Source: an uncultured Saprospiraceae bacterium (GTDB taxonomy: Bacteria; Bacteroidota; Bacteroidia; Chitinophagales; Saprospiraceae). Taken from it: 64,000 nt of DNA. The stretch spans positions 19,169-83,168 of the forward strand of contig CAKZTD010000128.1 in the NCBI GenBank assembly GCA_937921595.1, in the 5' to 3' direction. The position numbers and the translations under genes were made by a program. Shown here piece after piece: positions 26,029-35,903 of this stretch (its first letter is position 1; each line of letters opens with the position of its first letter). Under the pieces are notes generated by a model. It saw nothing but the letters and a program-made list of their open reading frames with translations. It had not been told where the DNA came from and made no database searches.

Positions 26029-27708
26029 TTATTTAACCGCCAATTTTTTAGTTACAAAACCATTCTCCATGTAAATCTTAACGATGTACATTCCTGGAAC
26101 TTGGTTAGCAACATTGATCGTTGCGTTAGAGCTGTTCACGTCATTCTTAACAGAAATCAGCTGACCACTTATGCTATAAACTTCAATATTTTGGATCGGC
26201 TCATTCTCAACACTAGAGATTGTTACCTGACCAGAAGCTGGGTTAGGAGACATCGTGATTAGACTTTGTGCTAAGATAACTTCATCAGCAGAAGTAACTA
26301 TACATGGTAAGTCAAGTGTAATACAAGCTCTTGGAATAACATAATCCATAATCTCTGCAATATTCGCTCTTGCTTTTGCAGCAGACATGCCTTCATTAAG
26401 TACTAAACCATTCGTATGGAAAGTACCTCCAGTTGGATAAGGTATCATGTTCCAAGGTGCACCACCCGGAGCTCCTGTGAAAGGTGGAGATAAATCGTTT
26501 TCATTCCACCAGTTAATTACAACTCCTTCATCAATTCCTGCGGAGTTATTTGGTTTTTTCCAAGAGAAAGATCCTTCATAGTAAGGATGACTCATTTCTG
26601 TAGAATCTACGAAATTTACCCAGTTTTCAGCATTTGTTGTTGCAGTTGCAGCACCAGTATCATTAATGTTGAAATCTTTCCAAGCTTGATTTATACCAGA
26701 AGCTTCTTGAGACATACCTATTTGTCTAAGTCCTTGTACTTGGACAATAGGGTCACCAGTAGTAGGTACGATCAAGGTACGATCATTATAAGGTGCAAAA
26801 ATATCGTCAATCGATTGTACAGAAATAATTGGAATGGTTTGATCATCCAACCAGGAAATATCTCCTAAAGCACCACCAACATTAATACTTAATTGATGAT
26901 TATCGTTGTAGTCGACATAATTAGGGAAATTAGTCGTATCACCAGGAGGAAGGCCATAAGCAGCATCTGGATTGATAGTGAAAACCTTACCTTCAAGATC
27001 ACCATGATAAGGAGGAGCAACCATAGGCGTCTCTGGAGTACCATCCATATCGACGTCCAATAAAAATTTACCAGGACCATTGGTAGTGGTAATAATTTCA
27101 CTAAAGTTGGAAAGACCATTCATTCCTAAGATAAGATATCCACCTGTTCCATTTCCCCAAGTAGCAATTTTTGAAGTATCAATACCGTATGTATTTCCAT
27201 CTTCAGCATAAGTCTTTTTCATAAATCTAATTGCATTTCTTCCATCCTGCCCTCCACGGTAAGCAGCCTGAATTAAACCTAAGGCTCTTTCTGGTTGTGT
27301 CTGTGCTCCAGGGTTCCAGCCATCACGGTATTCAACGGATGCTGCAACAAATCCTCTTTGCGCTAATTGTGTACAGATCTCAACTGCTGAAGAATCATAT
27401 TTAGTACCAGCAATTTGACCATTTGTTAAAGGAGGTAAGAAATTACCTGTATGAAAAAGCAATACCAATGGCCTCTCTGATACCTCATCGAGGTCAGATG
27501 CCGGTGGAGAATAAATATCCATTACTAAAGGTTGCTTAAACGTATGGCCTGAAGAAGGAATGGTTATGACTGTATAGTTAAAACCATACAAAACATTTTC
27601 TGAAACTTGGACTTCAGATTTAGCATAAATCTCTGAATCATATCTTTGTGCTTGAGACAAAGAGATAGAGAGTGTAAATAATATTAGATAAGTAAATATC
27701 CGCTTCAT
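26029..27708 (-). CDS. Secreted alpha/beta-hydrolase-fold protein with T9SS sorting domain; nucleophile replaced
   Basis: 559 aa with a signal peptide ending near SLSQA. A carboxylesterase-like alpha/beta-hydrolase domain (about 60-420) includes PLVLLFHTGNF at the oxyanion region and FVAASVEYRDGW. The nucleophile elbow should read GxSxGG but reads WGNGTGGY (Gly187 in place of Ser). It ends in a type A T9SS sorting domain (MSPNPASGQVTI, then GMYIVKIYMENGFVTKKLAV). It is co-oriented with the TonB receptor 92 bases upstream, so the pair probably forms an operon. It may bind rather than cleave its substrate, or use another nucleophile. Confidence 0.85.
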   Translation of the reverse strand: MKRIFTYLILFTLSISLSQAQRYDSEIYAKSEVQVSENVLYGFNYTVITIPSSGHTFKQPLVMDIYSPPASDLDEVSERPLVLLFHTGNFLPPLTNGQIAGTKYDSSAVEICTQLAQRGFVAASVEYRDGWNPGAQTQPERALGLIQAAYRGGQDGRNAIRFMKKTYAEDGNTYGIDTSKIATWGNGTGGYLILGMNGLSNFSEIITTTNGPGKFLLDVDMDGTPETPMVAPPYHGDLEGKVFTINPDAAYGLPPGDTTNFPNYVDYNDNHQLSINVGGALGDISWLDDQTIPIISVQSIDDIFAPYNDRTLIVPTTGDPIVQVQGLRQIGMSQEASGINQAWKDFNINDTGAATATTNAENWVNFVDSTEMSHPYYEGSFSWKKPNNSAGIDEGVVINWWNENDLSPPFTGAPGGAPWNMIPYPTGGTFHTNGLVLNEGMSAAKARANIAEIMDYVIPRACITLDLPCIVTSADEVILAQSLITMSPNPASGQVTISSVENEPIQNIEVYSISGQLISVKNDVNSSNATINVANQVPGMYIVKIYMENGFVTKKLAVK

Positions 27709-27799
27709 AAATAAAAATTTTGTGATGAATTAATTTGTTCTTAATGTATTAGTATAAACAGGATGCTCTAAATAAATTTAGCCTGTTTTTAAAAGTGTT

Positions 27800-30661
27800 T
27801 TATTTCTTTTTTCTACCTGGGTCATAGGTCATTGAAATATAAGCCAGTCGACCAATTTTTGGACCTCCATAAGTTTGGAATCTTTCATTATTTAAAAGAT
27901 TAGAAGCTCCAATTTTTAATGTGGTACTTATTTTAGGAATTAAAAAATTGATTTGTGCATCAACCATATCATAAGATGGTATAATACCTGTGAACTGAGG
28001 AGAGCCTTCAAAAATGAAACCTTCGATCCATTTATAATTGATGTTAAAACCAACATTACTCAGCATACCTTTTCCAAAGTTTAATTTTCTACCATTAAAA
28101 CCAATATTAAATTTATGTTCTGGCGTATTGAATGCAGGAATGACTGGATCATCATCAAAGGTTTTATTGAGTTTGTTCCAGGAATAGTTTCCAGTGAGGG
28201 CATACTTTTCTGCGACATAATAGTTCAAACCTAAAGCAAGCCCTTGAGTGGTTACCGTATTTGAAGAGTTTGCCGCATATCTAAAAGGCTGAATATTTTC
28301 ATAAACAACTCCACCACCAGTTACAGAATAATCTAAATCAACCCCAATCTGGAATCCAAGGAAATTATCATAGATGCTATAATAGTACCCTGCATCCACA
28401 AATAATTTTTGAAACAAAGTTGTTCGATATCCTAATTCAAACGTTTTTACTTCTTCCGGCCTTACTGGAGCGATGTTAAAGCTATCCAAATCTACGGCTT
28501 GTTGGCTACTAAAAAAGTCAAACAACGATTCAACCGTAACGAGGTCTTGAGCGCCATTTAAATTTCCTGACAAGATTGCTCGTCCTACATCAAGACTTAA
28601 ATATTGATCACTTAAAGTAGGATTTCGAATGGCAGATGAAAAGGATGCTCTGAAAAAGTTATTGTCACTAGGTTTGTAAATTAAAGAAGCAGCTGGTGAA
28701 AACAACCAGTCAAAGTTTTCATTTTTATCCGCTCTGACCGCAAAGGTTGCTTTCATCTTATTATCGAGAAAAGATTTTTCCATTCCTCCATAAACACCAA
28801 ATTCAAAATTTGTGATTGCATCCATCCCTGGAGCATCAGAGAAAACAGTTCCTTTAGATTTAGGCGTATATAATCGCGCATTTGATCCGACTGTAATTTT
28901 ATCTGTCCAAAGTGGAGTGAAAATATATTCTCCATGCACATGATACAATGCAGAATTATCGAAAAATTTCGTTCCTCCTTCACTTCTAAGTGTACCAGTA
29001 ATATTATCGAATTCTTGCTGGAATCGATCAGATCCTGGTTCGAAAAAAGGGACAGCAGTTGACCCTGGTTGATTTCCACCTCCATCCGCAAATGCTGCAG
29101 ATTCACTGTGCCATTGATTCAATAACTCACTATTATCTATTTGCCATTGTCTAGCACCATCTGCATCAAAAGAAGTGGCAACAGTTCCGTCTGGGTTAAA
29201 AATGATATTTCCATCTGCGTCAAATAGGATTTCTAATTCAGGATAACCGCCTTCTTGTATTTGAGGAACGACAAAGCCCTGCCAATATGAAGCGTAATCA
29301 ATGGCCCATTCTCGATCTTCTTTAGAGTTCTGTTGTAACTGTAGTGCAGTAAAATAAGGGTCATATGAATCTCCTGCACCTGTTCTAGTAGTATAAGCTC
29401 TTAGGAAATATTTATTTCTTTTTCGAAGCTCTATTTTATTCTGCAAAAAGGTAATTCCTTTTAAGCTAAAACGATTGTCCCCTTGGTATACCGTTGTTCC
29501 AGAACCGTAGCTTGAACCAATAATAATCTCAGGTGATTCAACATCTTTTTCAGGGTTTAATCTAAAATGAACAGTAGCATTTGCTTTATAGTTTCTGGTA
29601 TCATAATCTACCAAATCTATTTCATTATAACCTGTACGATGCCATTGACCTAATAAACTAACGGGATTGCTTAAAGGTAAATCTGAGAAATCAGTAAAGT
29701 TTTGGTATTCGTCACCATAAGTATTTACACCATCAAACCTTCCAGGATTATTCAAACCTGTATCAGTTCCATCAACAGGAATATAATTATCTGCAACCCA
29801 ATCATCGGCCTGCATATATTCAAAGTTAAGTTTGTACGCAATGAAGTCTTTGTCATTTTTATTTTGAAAAACATCTGCCCATCGGATAGCCGATTTGAGC
29901 ATGTTACGTTCACCAACTTGTACAAACGCAGAAAGTCCTTCCGTGTAAAAAGGATCTTTTGTTTCCATACTAATTACTCCGTTGAAGGCATTCGGTCCAT
30001 AAAATGCTGAACTCGCACCTACAATTAATTCGACCTTATTGATGTCTAATTCGGAAGTCCCAAGGAAATTACCAAGTGAGAAGTTAAGACCTGGAGCCTG
30101 ATTATCTAGACCATCAATAGTCTGTAAGGAACGTACCGGGCTGGTACTATTAAAGCCTCGAGTATTTACAACTTTAAAGCCTAGACTTGCCGCTGTTAAA
30201 TCTACTCCCTTCAAAGAACCTAGGCCATCATAAAAAGAGGATGCAGGTGTTTCTTTGATCCCAATATTATCGAGGGTTTCAATAGAACGCGGAGATTCTT
30301 TTTGTTTGTCTGAAATTCTACTAGCTTTAATTTCTATTGCTTCAATCGTTACTACATCTTCCGCAAGATTAATGGTAATACGTTTATCATTTTCAATAAC
30401 AACCTCTTTTGTAATATAACCGAGGTAAGCAACTTCTACCGTAAAGGGGAGAGGTTGATCGGTTTTTAGTTCAAAAGTGCCATCCCAATCTGAAGCAGCT
30501 CCAGTTGAAGTTCCTTTAATCAATATGGTTGCTCCGATAATTGGATCATTAATAGCAGCATCCATAACAATACCTTTGATCGTAGTCTGCGCTGAAAGAC
30601 TAATGCTGAATCCTAGGAAAGATATTAACAATAAAACTGAAAATAGGGTTTTACGAGTCAT
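27800..30661 (-). CDS. TonB-dependent receptor with carboxypeptidase-like regulatory domain
   Basis: 953 aa. A signal peptide is followed by a CarboxypepD_reg-like domain (about 25-105: TIKGIVMDAAINDPIIGATILIKG) and a plug domain with GFNSTSPVRSLQTIDGLDNQAPG, then a long beta-barrel ending LAYISMTYDPGRKKK. It imports an unknown ligand through the outer membrane with TonB energy. No SusD partner is present; instead the secreted esterase-fold protein follows downstream on the same strand, which suggests that the two handle the same ligand. A TATCTTTG promoter box lies 110 bases upstream. Confidence 0.92.
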   Translation of the reverse strand: MTRKTLFSVLLLISFLGFSISLSAQTTIKGIVMDAAINDPIIGATILIKGTSTGAASDWDGTFELKTDQPLPFTVEVAYLGYITKEVVIENDKRITINLAEDVVTIEAIEIKASRISDKQKESPRSIETLDNIGIKETPASSFYDGLGSLKGVDLTAASLGFKVVNTRGFNSTSPVRSLQTIDGLDNQAPGLNFSLGNFLGTSELDINKVELIVGASSAFYGPNAFNGVISMETKDPFYTEGLSAFVQVGERNMLKSAIRWADVFQNKNDKDFIAYKLNFEYMQADDWVADNYIPVDGTDTGLNNPGRFDGVNTYGDEYQNFTDFSDLPLSNPVSLLGQWHRTGYNEIDLVDYDTRNYKANATVHFRLNPEKDVESPEIIIGSSYGSGTTVYQGDNRFSLKGITFLQNKIELRKRNKYFLRAYTTRTGAGDSYDPYFTALQLQQNSKEDREWAIDYASYWQGFVVPQIQEGGYPELEILFDADGNIIFNPDGTVATSFDADGARQWQIDNSELLNQWHSESAAFADGGGNQPGSTAVPFFEPGSDRFQQEFDNITGTLRSEGGTKFFDNSALYHVHGEYIFTPLWTDKITVGSNARLYTPKSKGTVFSDAPGMDAITNFEFGVYGGMEKSFLDNKMKATFAVRADKNENFDWLFSPAASLIYKPSDNNFFRASFSSAIRNPTLSDQYLSLDVGRAILSGNLNGAQDLVTVESLFDFFSSQQAVDLDSFNIAPVRPEEVKTFELGYRTTLFQKLFVDAGYYYSIYDNFLGFQIGVDLDYSVTGGGVVYENIQPFRYAANSSNTVTTQGLALGLNYYVAEKYALTGNYSWNKLNKTFDDDPVIPAFNTPEHKFNIGFNGRKLNFGKGMLSNVGFNINYKWIEGFIFEGSPQFTGIIPSYDMVDAQINFLIPKISTTLKIGASNLLNNERFQTYGGPKIGRLAYISMTYDPGRKKK

Positions 30662-31061
30662 GTACTTTTGGGTTTATCTTGAAAAATGGCTCTATTCTGT
30701 CAGGAGAAAGAGGCTTCTTTCAATAATTAAATTGTTCTTATAGGTTTTTTGAAGGGAATTTAAAGGCTTACAAAGATAGTTAAATCTATTAAAACCAATA
30801 AATTATCTTCCCCATCTAAGATGTTGAAAATGAAATTATATTTTGTAAAAAGAATAGTGCAGTATAATTAAATAAACTTTATTGCTGAATAAGCCAATAA
30901 ACTCTCTGTTATTTACACAAAGTAATGAATTTAAATTAGTTGTTATATCTTCTGGAATACAAAAATCAGATATTAACGAACTTGTTTTTTTGTCAATTGG
31001 GGGATATGACTATAACTATTTGATTTCTAGGGTTTTGATTTTTTTGCTTTAAAATAGAAAT
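30662..31061. other. Intergenic region upstream of the TonB receptor
   Basis: About 400 bases. Apart from the promoter box at 30771-30778, nothing recognisable is seen: no ORF, no hairpin with a T-run and no repeat match elsewhere in the window. Confidence 0.5.
30771..30778 (-). promoter_or_regulatory. -7 promoter box (TATCTTTG) of the TonB receptor operon
   Basis: An exact TAnnTTTG match, 110 bases before the receptor ATG. A partial -33 (ATTG/TTGG) lies 16-18 bases upstream. Confidence 0.5.
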
Positions 31062-32798
31062 CTAAGGGTTTGTTGCGGTTTTAAGCTCATTTTCAAGTTT
31101 TTTGAGCCTTTCAACGATAGAAACATGGCTATCATTGATTTTCTGAATTTGTACAATCTCTTTTTTTAAGAGGTCATCAAAATTATTGAAATTAGCGTCA
31201 ATTTTCTCTTTTATGTGACCAATATATGTGTTTAATTTTCCACTAACTTCATCTTCCATCTGAATTCTTCCACGATTTATTTCATCATGAAACCCATTTA
31301 CCACTTTTCGTCGCTTCAAACCAATGGATACGCCAGCGAAAAGAACACCGATGGTCGTTAAAACACCTCCAGTGATATCAAAAACAGCACTATTGGTCAA
31401 TGCCATAATGATAACTCCAATTGCTGCAACTCCGCTGCCTGTTGCTAAATTGGGTGCCATATTGGATTGGTCTCCTAAAAGGCTATCATCTGCAAAGTTT
31501 TCAGATTTTTTCATGAATTTTGAAAATGCGGATTGCAATTCAGTCAAAACATTAGCTCTACGTTCCGCAATATCGCTGAAGATCTCATGATCGTTTTTTA
31601 GAATGGTCTGACTGCTTTTGATCTTTAGATCAATGATTTTTGCCATTTGCTGAATAGATTCTGCGATATCGATGACACCATCATTCAGTTTGTTTTTAAG
31701 CTCAATATTGAGATCTTTTTCGAGATTTCCGGCGAGATTGTTTAACCATTCTTTAGCAGAAGATTCTTTCGAGAAAATAGAAACAATGGAACGTTTCATT
31801 AAAGAAAATAAACCTAAGCCCTGAGATAATTCTTGTTCGTATTTCAAGGTGATTTTATCATAAGCAGCAATGAGGTTTTCAACGAGTACATTTACCTGCT
31901 TTTTAGATTTTATTTCCTGATCGTCCAAAGTAGATCGAATATCATCACGGAAGGTGATGTCTGCGGCATATTGATCTTTTCGATCAGTCAAACCTTTTTC
32001 TATTCGTTCGTTTATGTTTTGAGAAATCTCAATATTGTTTTCCAGTTTTAGGTATGGAGCTTTTCCGCCAGTTATGTTATCTTGAATATAGGTTCTGATT
32101 TTTAAAAAACCGCTTTCTTCTTTTAATCCTTCTATTTCTTGTTTTGCTGAGACCGCAAAAATCAAAGGCTCATTGATTCCATTTTGAACCGCATATTTGT
32201 GGACACCATCTACATTGTGATTGAGGTCCGCTTCGTTCATCAGATCTTTTTGTTGTAAAACAAAAATGATCTTTTTACGCCAATCTTCTTTGATGTATTT
32301 GAAAAAATCCCAGGCTGATTGTCGGTAAGGATTTTTTGCTTCGAAAACAAAAACAATCAAATCCGACGCTGGAATGAATCTTTCTGTAATTTCTTGATGA
32401 TGATCAATAATGGTATTCGTACCGGGTGTATCGACAATGGCAATTTCTTTGAGGATTTCAACTGGTTGATGGATACGTTTTAGATATGGATTGATATTGA
32501 TTTCAGATGCTGTTTCGCCGTAAACGATCTGCTGAATGGTATCTGTCATAGGGGAGGGAGCGACTTTACAAATATCTCTTCCTGTATCTAATAAGGCATT
32601 TATAAAACTACTCTTCCCGGCTTTCACTTCACCTACAATCACAAACATAAAAGGCTCTTTAATCCGGTTGCGCAGATCGCTGATGGTTTGCGAAAGTTCT
32701 TCATGGCCTATATCATTGGTCAAATCGTGAAGTTCTTTGACAATCTGGTCGATTTGGCTTCTGAAAATTTGTAAGTCTTCGTTGAGTATTCCCTTCAT
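31062..32798 (-). CDS. Bacterial dynamin-like GTPase
   Basis: 578 aa. The GTPase domain has Walker A GEVKAGKSS (residues 56-64) and switch/G3 VDTPGTNT (122-129). The G4 position reads LQQKD (residues 181-185) where NKxD is usual, so guanine recognition may be altered. Long helical stretches follow (about 250-440), with two hydrophobic segments (about 455-500) and a C-terminal coiled coil. This is the layout of bacterial dynamin-like proteins, which remodel or repair membranes, and which in some species help survive phage or antibiotic membrane stress. No partner dynamin is adjacent. The WbqC gene upstream has its own promoter. Confidence 0.88.
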   Translation of the reverse strand: MKGILNEDLQIFRSQIDQIVKELHDLTNDIGHEELSQTISDLRNRIKEPFMFVIVGEVKAGKSSFINALLDTGRDICKVAPSPMTDTIQQIVYGETASEININPYLKRIHQPVEILKEIAIVDTPGTNTIIDHHQEITERFIPASDLIVFVFEAKNPYRQSAWDFFKYIKEDWRKKIIFVLQQKDLMNEADLNHNVDGVHKYAVQNGINEPLIFAVSAKQEIEGLKEESGFLKIRTYIQDNITGGKAPYLKLENNIEISQNINERIEKGLTDRKDQYAADITFRDDIRSTLDDQEIKSKKQVNVLVENLIAAYDKITLKYEQELSQGLGLFSLMKRSIVSIFSKESSAKEWLNNLAGNLEKDLNIELKNKLNDGVIDIAESIQQMAKIIDLKIKSSQTILKNDHEIFSDIAERRANVLTELQSAFSKFMKKSENFADDSLLGDQSNMAPNLATGSGVAAIGVIIMALTNSAVFDITGGVLTTIGVLFAGVSIGLKRRKVVNGFHDEINRGRIQMEDEVSGKLNTYIGHIKEKIDANFNNFDDLLKKEIVQIQKINDSHVSIVERLKKLENELKTATNP

Positions 32799-32996
32799 TA
32801 TGAATTTGTAGTTTTGTGATTATATGGTCATGAGGTTATGTAGTCAGATAACTGTATGGCCATATAACCAACATAACTATATTATTTCAAGTATAAATGT
32901 ATTGTTTTGATTTGAAAGAAAGGAGGATTGTGGGGATATTTTACTGCTTGCTTGTTTTTTTGCATTTAGGAGGGGATTCACTCATTTTCTACAAGA

Positions 32997-33623
32997 TCAA
33001 GAATTAAGATAAAAATAGCTCTCTGGGCCAAGACAAAAAAGTAAATCCAGAATACTAAGATTTGGAATGAATCCATTTTTTGCTTCGAAAACCTGAGGGT
33101 ATTTTTTGTCTTTTAAATCAGATTCCAGAAAGTTTTTAGGAGAGATTTGATTTCTAAAATCAAGGACAGTTGGCTCAGGTGTCTTAGTATAAGATGTTGT
33201 TTTGTTAAGCTCAAAAGAAAGCTGTAGTAATGCTTTGAACGTTTCAATAATTTCGAAATTCATTTCAAAGAGATAAGTCCATTTCTTTTCAAAAATTGGT
33301 TTTAAATCATCTTGATAAAATTCAAAGAACGGAGATTTTCCGTATGCAGTTTGGATACTATGCCAATGTATTTTTTGCCAATTATCGATGTAAGCTATTT
33401 TGACTTCCAGAATCGGTGCCTTGTTATTTTTGCCTTTAATTAAAGGAACAGAAAGCCTCTGAATACCATTAGGTCCGGCGATTTGACATCTGTTTCGATA
33501 AGCACCTTTTTGATAATGTTCCTGAGCTTCTAAAATGACAACAGGGTAGGAGTTCGCTTCTTTGAAGAATTGAATAGGCGGAAAGTATTGTGTCTCTATT
33601 AGAAAACTGCTTGATGTTGACAT
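32997..33623 (-). CDS. WbqC family protein
   Basis: 208 aa from the ATG at 33623; a GTG two codons upstream is less likely. ETQYFPPIQFF, the RNRCQIAGPNGIQRLSVPL segment and W..IHWHSIQTAYGKSPFF match the WbqC-like family. Members occur in O-antigen and lipoprotein-export contexts; the biochemical role is not known. A TATATTTG promoter box ends five bases before the ATG, suggesting a leaderless transcript. Confidence 0.9.
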   Translation of the reverse strand: MSTSSSFLIETQYFPPIQFFKEANSYPVVILEAQEHYQKGAYRNRCQIAGPNGIQRLSVPLIKGKNNKAPILEVKIAYIDNWQKIHWHSIQTAYGKSPFFEFYQDDLKPIFEKKWTYLFEMNFEIIETFKALLQLSFELNKTTSYTKTPEPTVLDFRNQISPKNFLESDLKDKKYPQVFEAKNGFIPNLSILDLLFCLGPESYFYLNS

Positions 33624-33628
33624 GGGCA

Positions 33629-33636
33629 CAAATATA
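33629..33636 (-). promoter_or_regulatory. -7 promoter box (TATATTTG) abutting the WbqC start
   Basis: TATATTTG is followed by TGCCC and then the ATG, so a start site 5-7 bases after the box would lie at or next to the ATG. No -33 TTTG is evident. Confidence 0.45.
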
Positions 33637-33881
33637 GGAAATTGGAATTAGGAATTCTGTTTTAGAATTTAAGATTGTTTGGATGGTTTTTTATTAAAAA
33701 TCATTGTTCAATAAGCTGAAGCTATGTCTTTTGGACACATTAAAAATACTTGCTATGGCTCAGTTCTTGATTTAGGCCTAGGAGTAAATATAATTTACCA
33801 TTTTTTCCCTCCCATAATTTATCAACCTAATTTTTTTGGAGGATTGTAATAGATCCCAAAGACTTAAGAAACCTTCTTAAT

Positions 33882-34526
33882 ATGAAAATTTCTACCATTT
33901 TTTCAAAAGCGATAGCGCTTTTAAGTTTATTAACGATTGTACAGATCTCAACAGTTTCAGCATCAGATTTTTCTGTGAAATTTGAAAGAGTCAAAGCCGA
34001 TCAAGTCGGTGAGACAGTAGTCGTCCGTTGGGTTACGACCACTGAAATTAATAATGAATATTTTAAAGTTCAAAGATCAGTTAACGGTGGTTCTCTTTGG
34101 GAAGTGATCGGATCTGTAGAAAGTACTGGAAATACTCCAGGCGGTGATTATTATAATTTTATAGATGAAAACCCAGTTGAGGGTTTGATTTATTATAGAA
34201 TCCAACAAAATGATTTTGATGGAACCTATGATTATAGCTTTAAAGCTACTGTAGAATTTACGATGTTTACTGATGATAATGATACGGAGGTTCAGGTTTA
34301 TCCAAATCCTACAGAAGAAGGATTTACTATTGAAACAACAAGCTCTGGTTTCTCTGAAACAGTGAGTATAGAAATGATGGATATATCTGGTAAATTGATT
34401 GCTGTAAATACAGATGTAAATGATTCGCAGATTGTGGTCCGACCAATTAATAAATTAACTGGATTGTATTTTTTGATGATTACCGATCGAAACAAGAAAA
34501 TTGTAAAAAAAGTAAAATTTAAATAG
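33882..34526 (+). CDS. Small secreted T9SS type A sorting-domain protein
   Basis: 214 aa. A signal peptide ends near STVSA. A beta-rich domain with VVVRWVTTTEINNEYFKVQRS and YYRIQQNDFDGTYDYS (about 28-128) resembles the fibronectin-like module found before sorting domains in many Bacteroidota proteins. The sorting domain follows (VYPNPTEEGFTIE, then GLYFLMI and KIVKKVKFK). It has no obvious catalytic domain, so a structural or binding role on the surface is likely. A terminator follows directly. Confidence 0.88.
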   Translation: MKISTIFSKAIALLSLLTIVQISTVSASDFSVKFERVKADQVGETVVVRWVTTTEINNEYFKVQRSVNGGSLWEVIGSVESTGNTPGGDYYNFIDENPVEGLIYYRIQQNDFDGTYDYSFKATVEFTMFTDDNDTEVQVYPNPTEEGFTIETTSSGFSETVSIEMMDISGKLIAVNTDVNDSQIVVRPINKLTGLYFLMITDRNKKIVKKVKFK

Positions 34527-34566
34527 TTCACGTAAATATTTGCCTATATTTAGTGTTTATCTAATT

Positions 34567-34602
34567 GAATTCCTGACTGAATAAGTCGGGAATTCTTATT
34601 TT
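34567..34602 (+). terminator. Rho-independent terminator after the small T9SS protein
   Basis: GAATTCC..GACT pairs with AGTC..GGAATTC around a short loop, followed by TTATTTT. It ends six bases before the next gene. Confidence 0.8.
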
Positions 34603-34607
34603 GGGCC

Positions 34608-35846
34608 ATGCCTACATCTTATCTGATAAACAGAACATTATTTCCGCCCCAAATTTCTACTCCACCTAATGCCAATCTCGGTATTATTGTCGTCATTCCA
34701 TGTTATAATGAAAAGCATTTAGAGACCAGTCTTGAGTCTCTTTATTTAGCTGAAAATCCATCCTGTTCGGTAGAAGTAATTGTAGTGGTCAATGATGGAG
34801 AACAAACCAGTGATGCGATCAAAATGGCCAACCTGAAAACTCATGGTAAGGCTTTGTTTTGGGCTGAAAAACATAATTCCAATAAAAAACAATTTCACAT
34901 TATTTATCATGCTGACCTTCCTCATAAAAAAGCGGGTGTTGGTTTGGCTCGAAAGATCGGAATGGACGAAGCTGCTCTTAGGTTAGAAGCTGTTGATAAT
35001 CCTTCCGGAATCATTCTTGGCTTCGATGCGGATTCTCTTTGTGAAAAGAATTATTTTTTAGCGATTGAGGACCATTTTAAAAAACATCCTGAAATACAGG
35101 CGGCTAGTCTTTGGTATGAGCATCCATTGGGAGGCGGCGATTATGAAACTGATATTTATCAAGCGATCACTCAGTATGAGTTGCATCTTCGATACTTCAC
35201 TTTGGCTAAACGTTTTGCAAATTATCCGCATGCTTTTGAGACGATTGGATCAAGTATGGCTGTTCGGGCAGATGCTTATCAGCAGCAAGGAGGAATGAAT
35301 ACGAGGAAGGCTGGAGAGGATTTTTATTTTTTAAATAAGTTTATGGTTCTGGGGAAATTAAATGAGTTAAATACGACCAAAGTTATTCCATCACCAAGAA
35401 TCTCAGATCGGGTTCCATTTGGGACTGGAAAAGCTGTTGGAGATTTGATTCAGGAGCAAAAAAACTTATTGACTTACGCTTATCAATCGTTTGTTGATTT
35501 TAAAAAGTTTAATGATTTGATTCCTGATATTTATGACAATGAAGGATTTGATTGGAAGAAGATACCAGCTTCAGTGAGTGCCTTTTTAGAATCAGTCGAT
35601 GCGGAAAGTAAAATCTCTGAGATTCGGAAAAACACCACTGATTATGCTTCTTTTGAAAAACGGTTTTATCGATGGTTTGATCCTTTTATGGTGATGAAGT
35701 TTGTTCATTTTTGCCGAGATCATTTTTATGAAAATATTTCGGTTGGAGAAGCTGGACGATGGATAATGAAAGAGTATTTTAAAAATGAAAAAGAAGATCT
35801 TGAGGAGAAGGAATTGCTGATTGAAACTCGGAAAATATGGCGCTAA
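34608..35846 (+). CDS. Family 2 glycosyltransferase
   Basis: 412 aa. The GT-A signature is IVVIPCYNEKHLETSLESL, the nucleotide site is VVNDGE and the DxD-like motif is GFDADSLCEKNYF. The acceptor region includes GSSMAVRADAYQQQGGMNTRKAGEDFYFLNK. No membrane segments are seen, so it is cytosolic or peripheral. Donor and acceptor are unknown, and no other glycan gene is adjacent. The stop codon forms part of the terminator stem that follows, so transcription ends right after translation. Confidence 0.88.
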   Translation: MPTSYLINRTLFPPQISTPPNANLGIIVVIPCYNEKHLETSLESLYLAENPSCSVEVIVVVNDGEQTSDAIKMANLKTHGKALFWAEKHNSNKKQFHIIYHADLPHKKAGVGLARKIGMDEAALRLEAVDNPSGIILGFDADSLCEKNYFLAIEDHFKKHPEIQAASLWYEHPLGGGDYETDIYQAITQYELHLRYFTLAKRFANYPHAFETIGSSMAVRADAYQQQGGMNTRKAGEDFYFLNKFMVLGKLNELNTTKVIPSPRISDRVPFGTGKAVGDLIQEQKNLLTYAYQSFVDFKKFNDLIPDIYDNEGFDWKKIPASVSAFLESVDAESKISEIRKNTTDYASFEKRFYRWFDPFMVMKFVHFCRDHFYENISVGEAGRWIMKEYFKNEKEDLEEKELLIETRKIWR

Positions 35847-35884
35847 GTTTTGCTTAGGTGAAAGTATCATCTAAGCAAAACTTT
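35845..35884. terminator. Bidirectional terminator between glycosyltransferase and PHB-type esterase genes
   Basis: AAGTTTTGCTTAG (35845-35857) pairs perfectly with CTAAGCAAAACTT (35871-35883), loop 13 bases. It serves both convergent genes. Confidence 0.88.
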
Positions 35885-35903
35885 GGCCGATTGAAGCGTG
35901 GTG

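Noticed and set aside
27757-27793. Hairpin AAACAGG / CCTGTTT between the TonB receptor and the esterase-fold gene
   Set aside because: The stem is only seven pairs and its T-run is on the plus strand, so it is unlikely to end the minus-strand operon.
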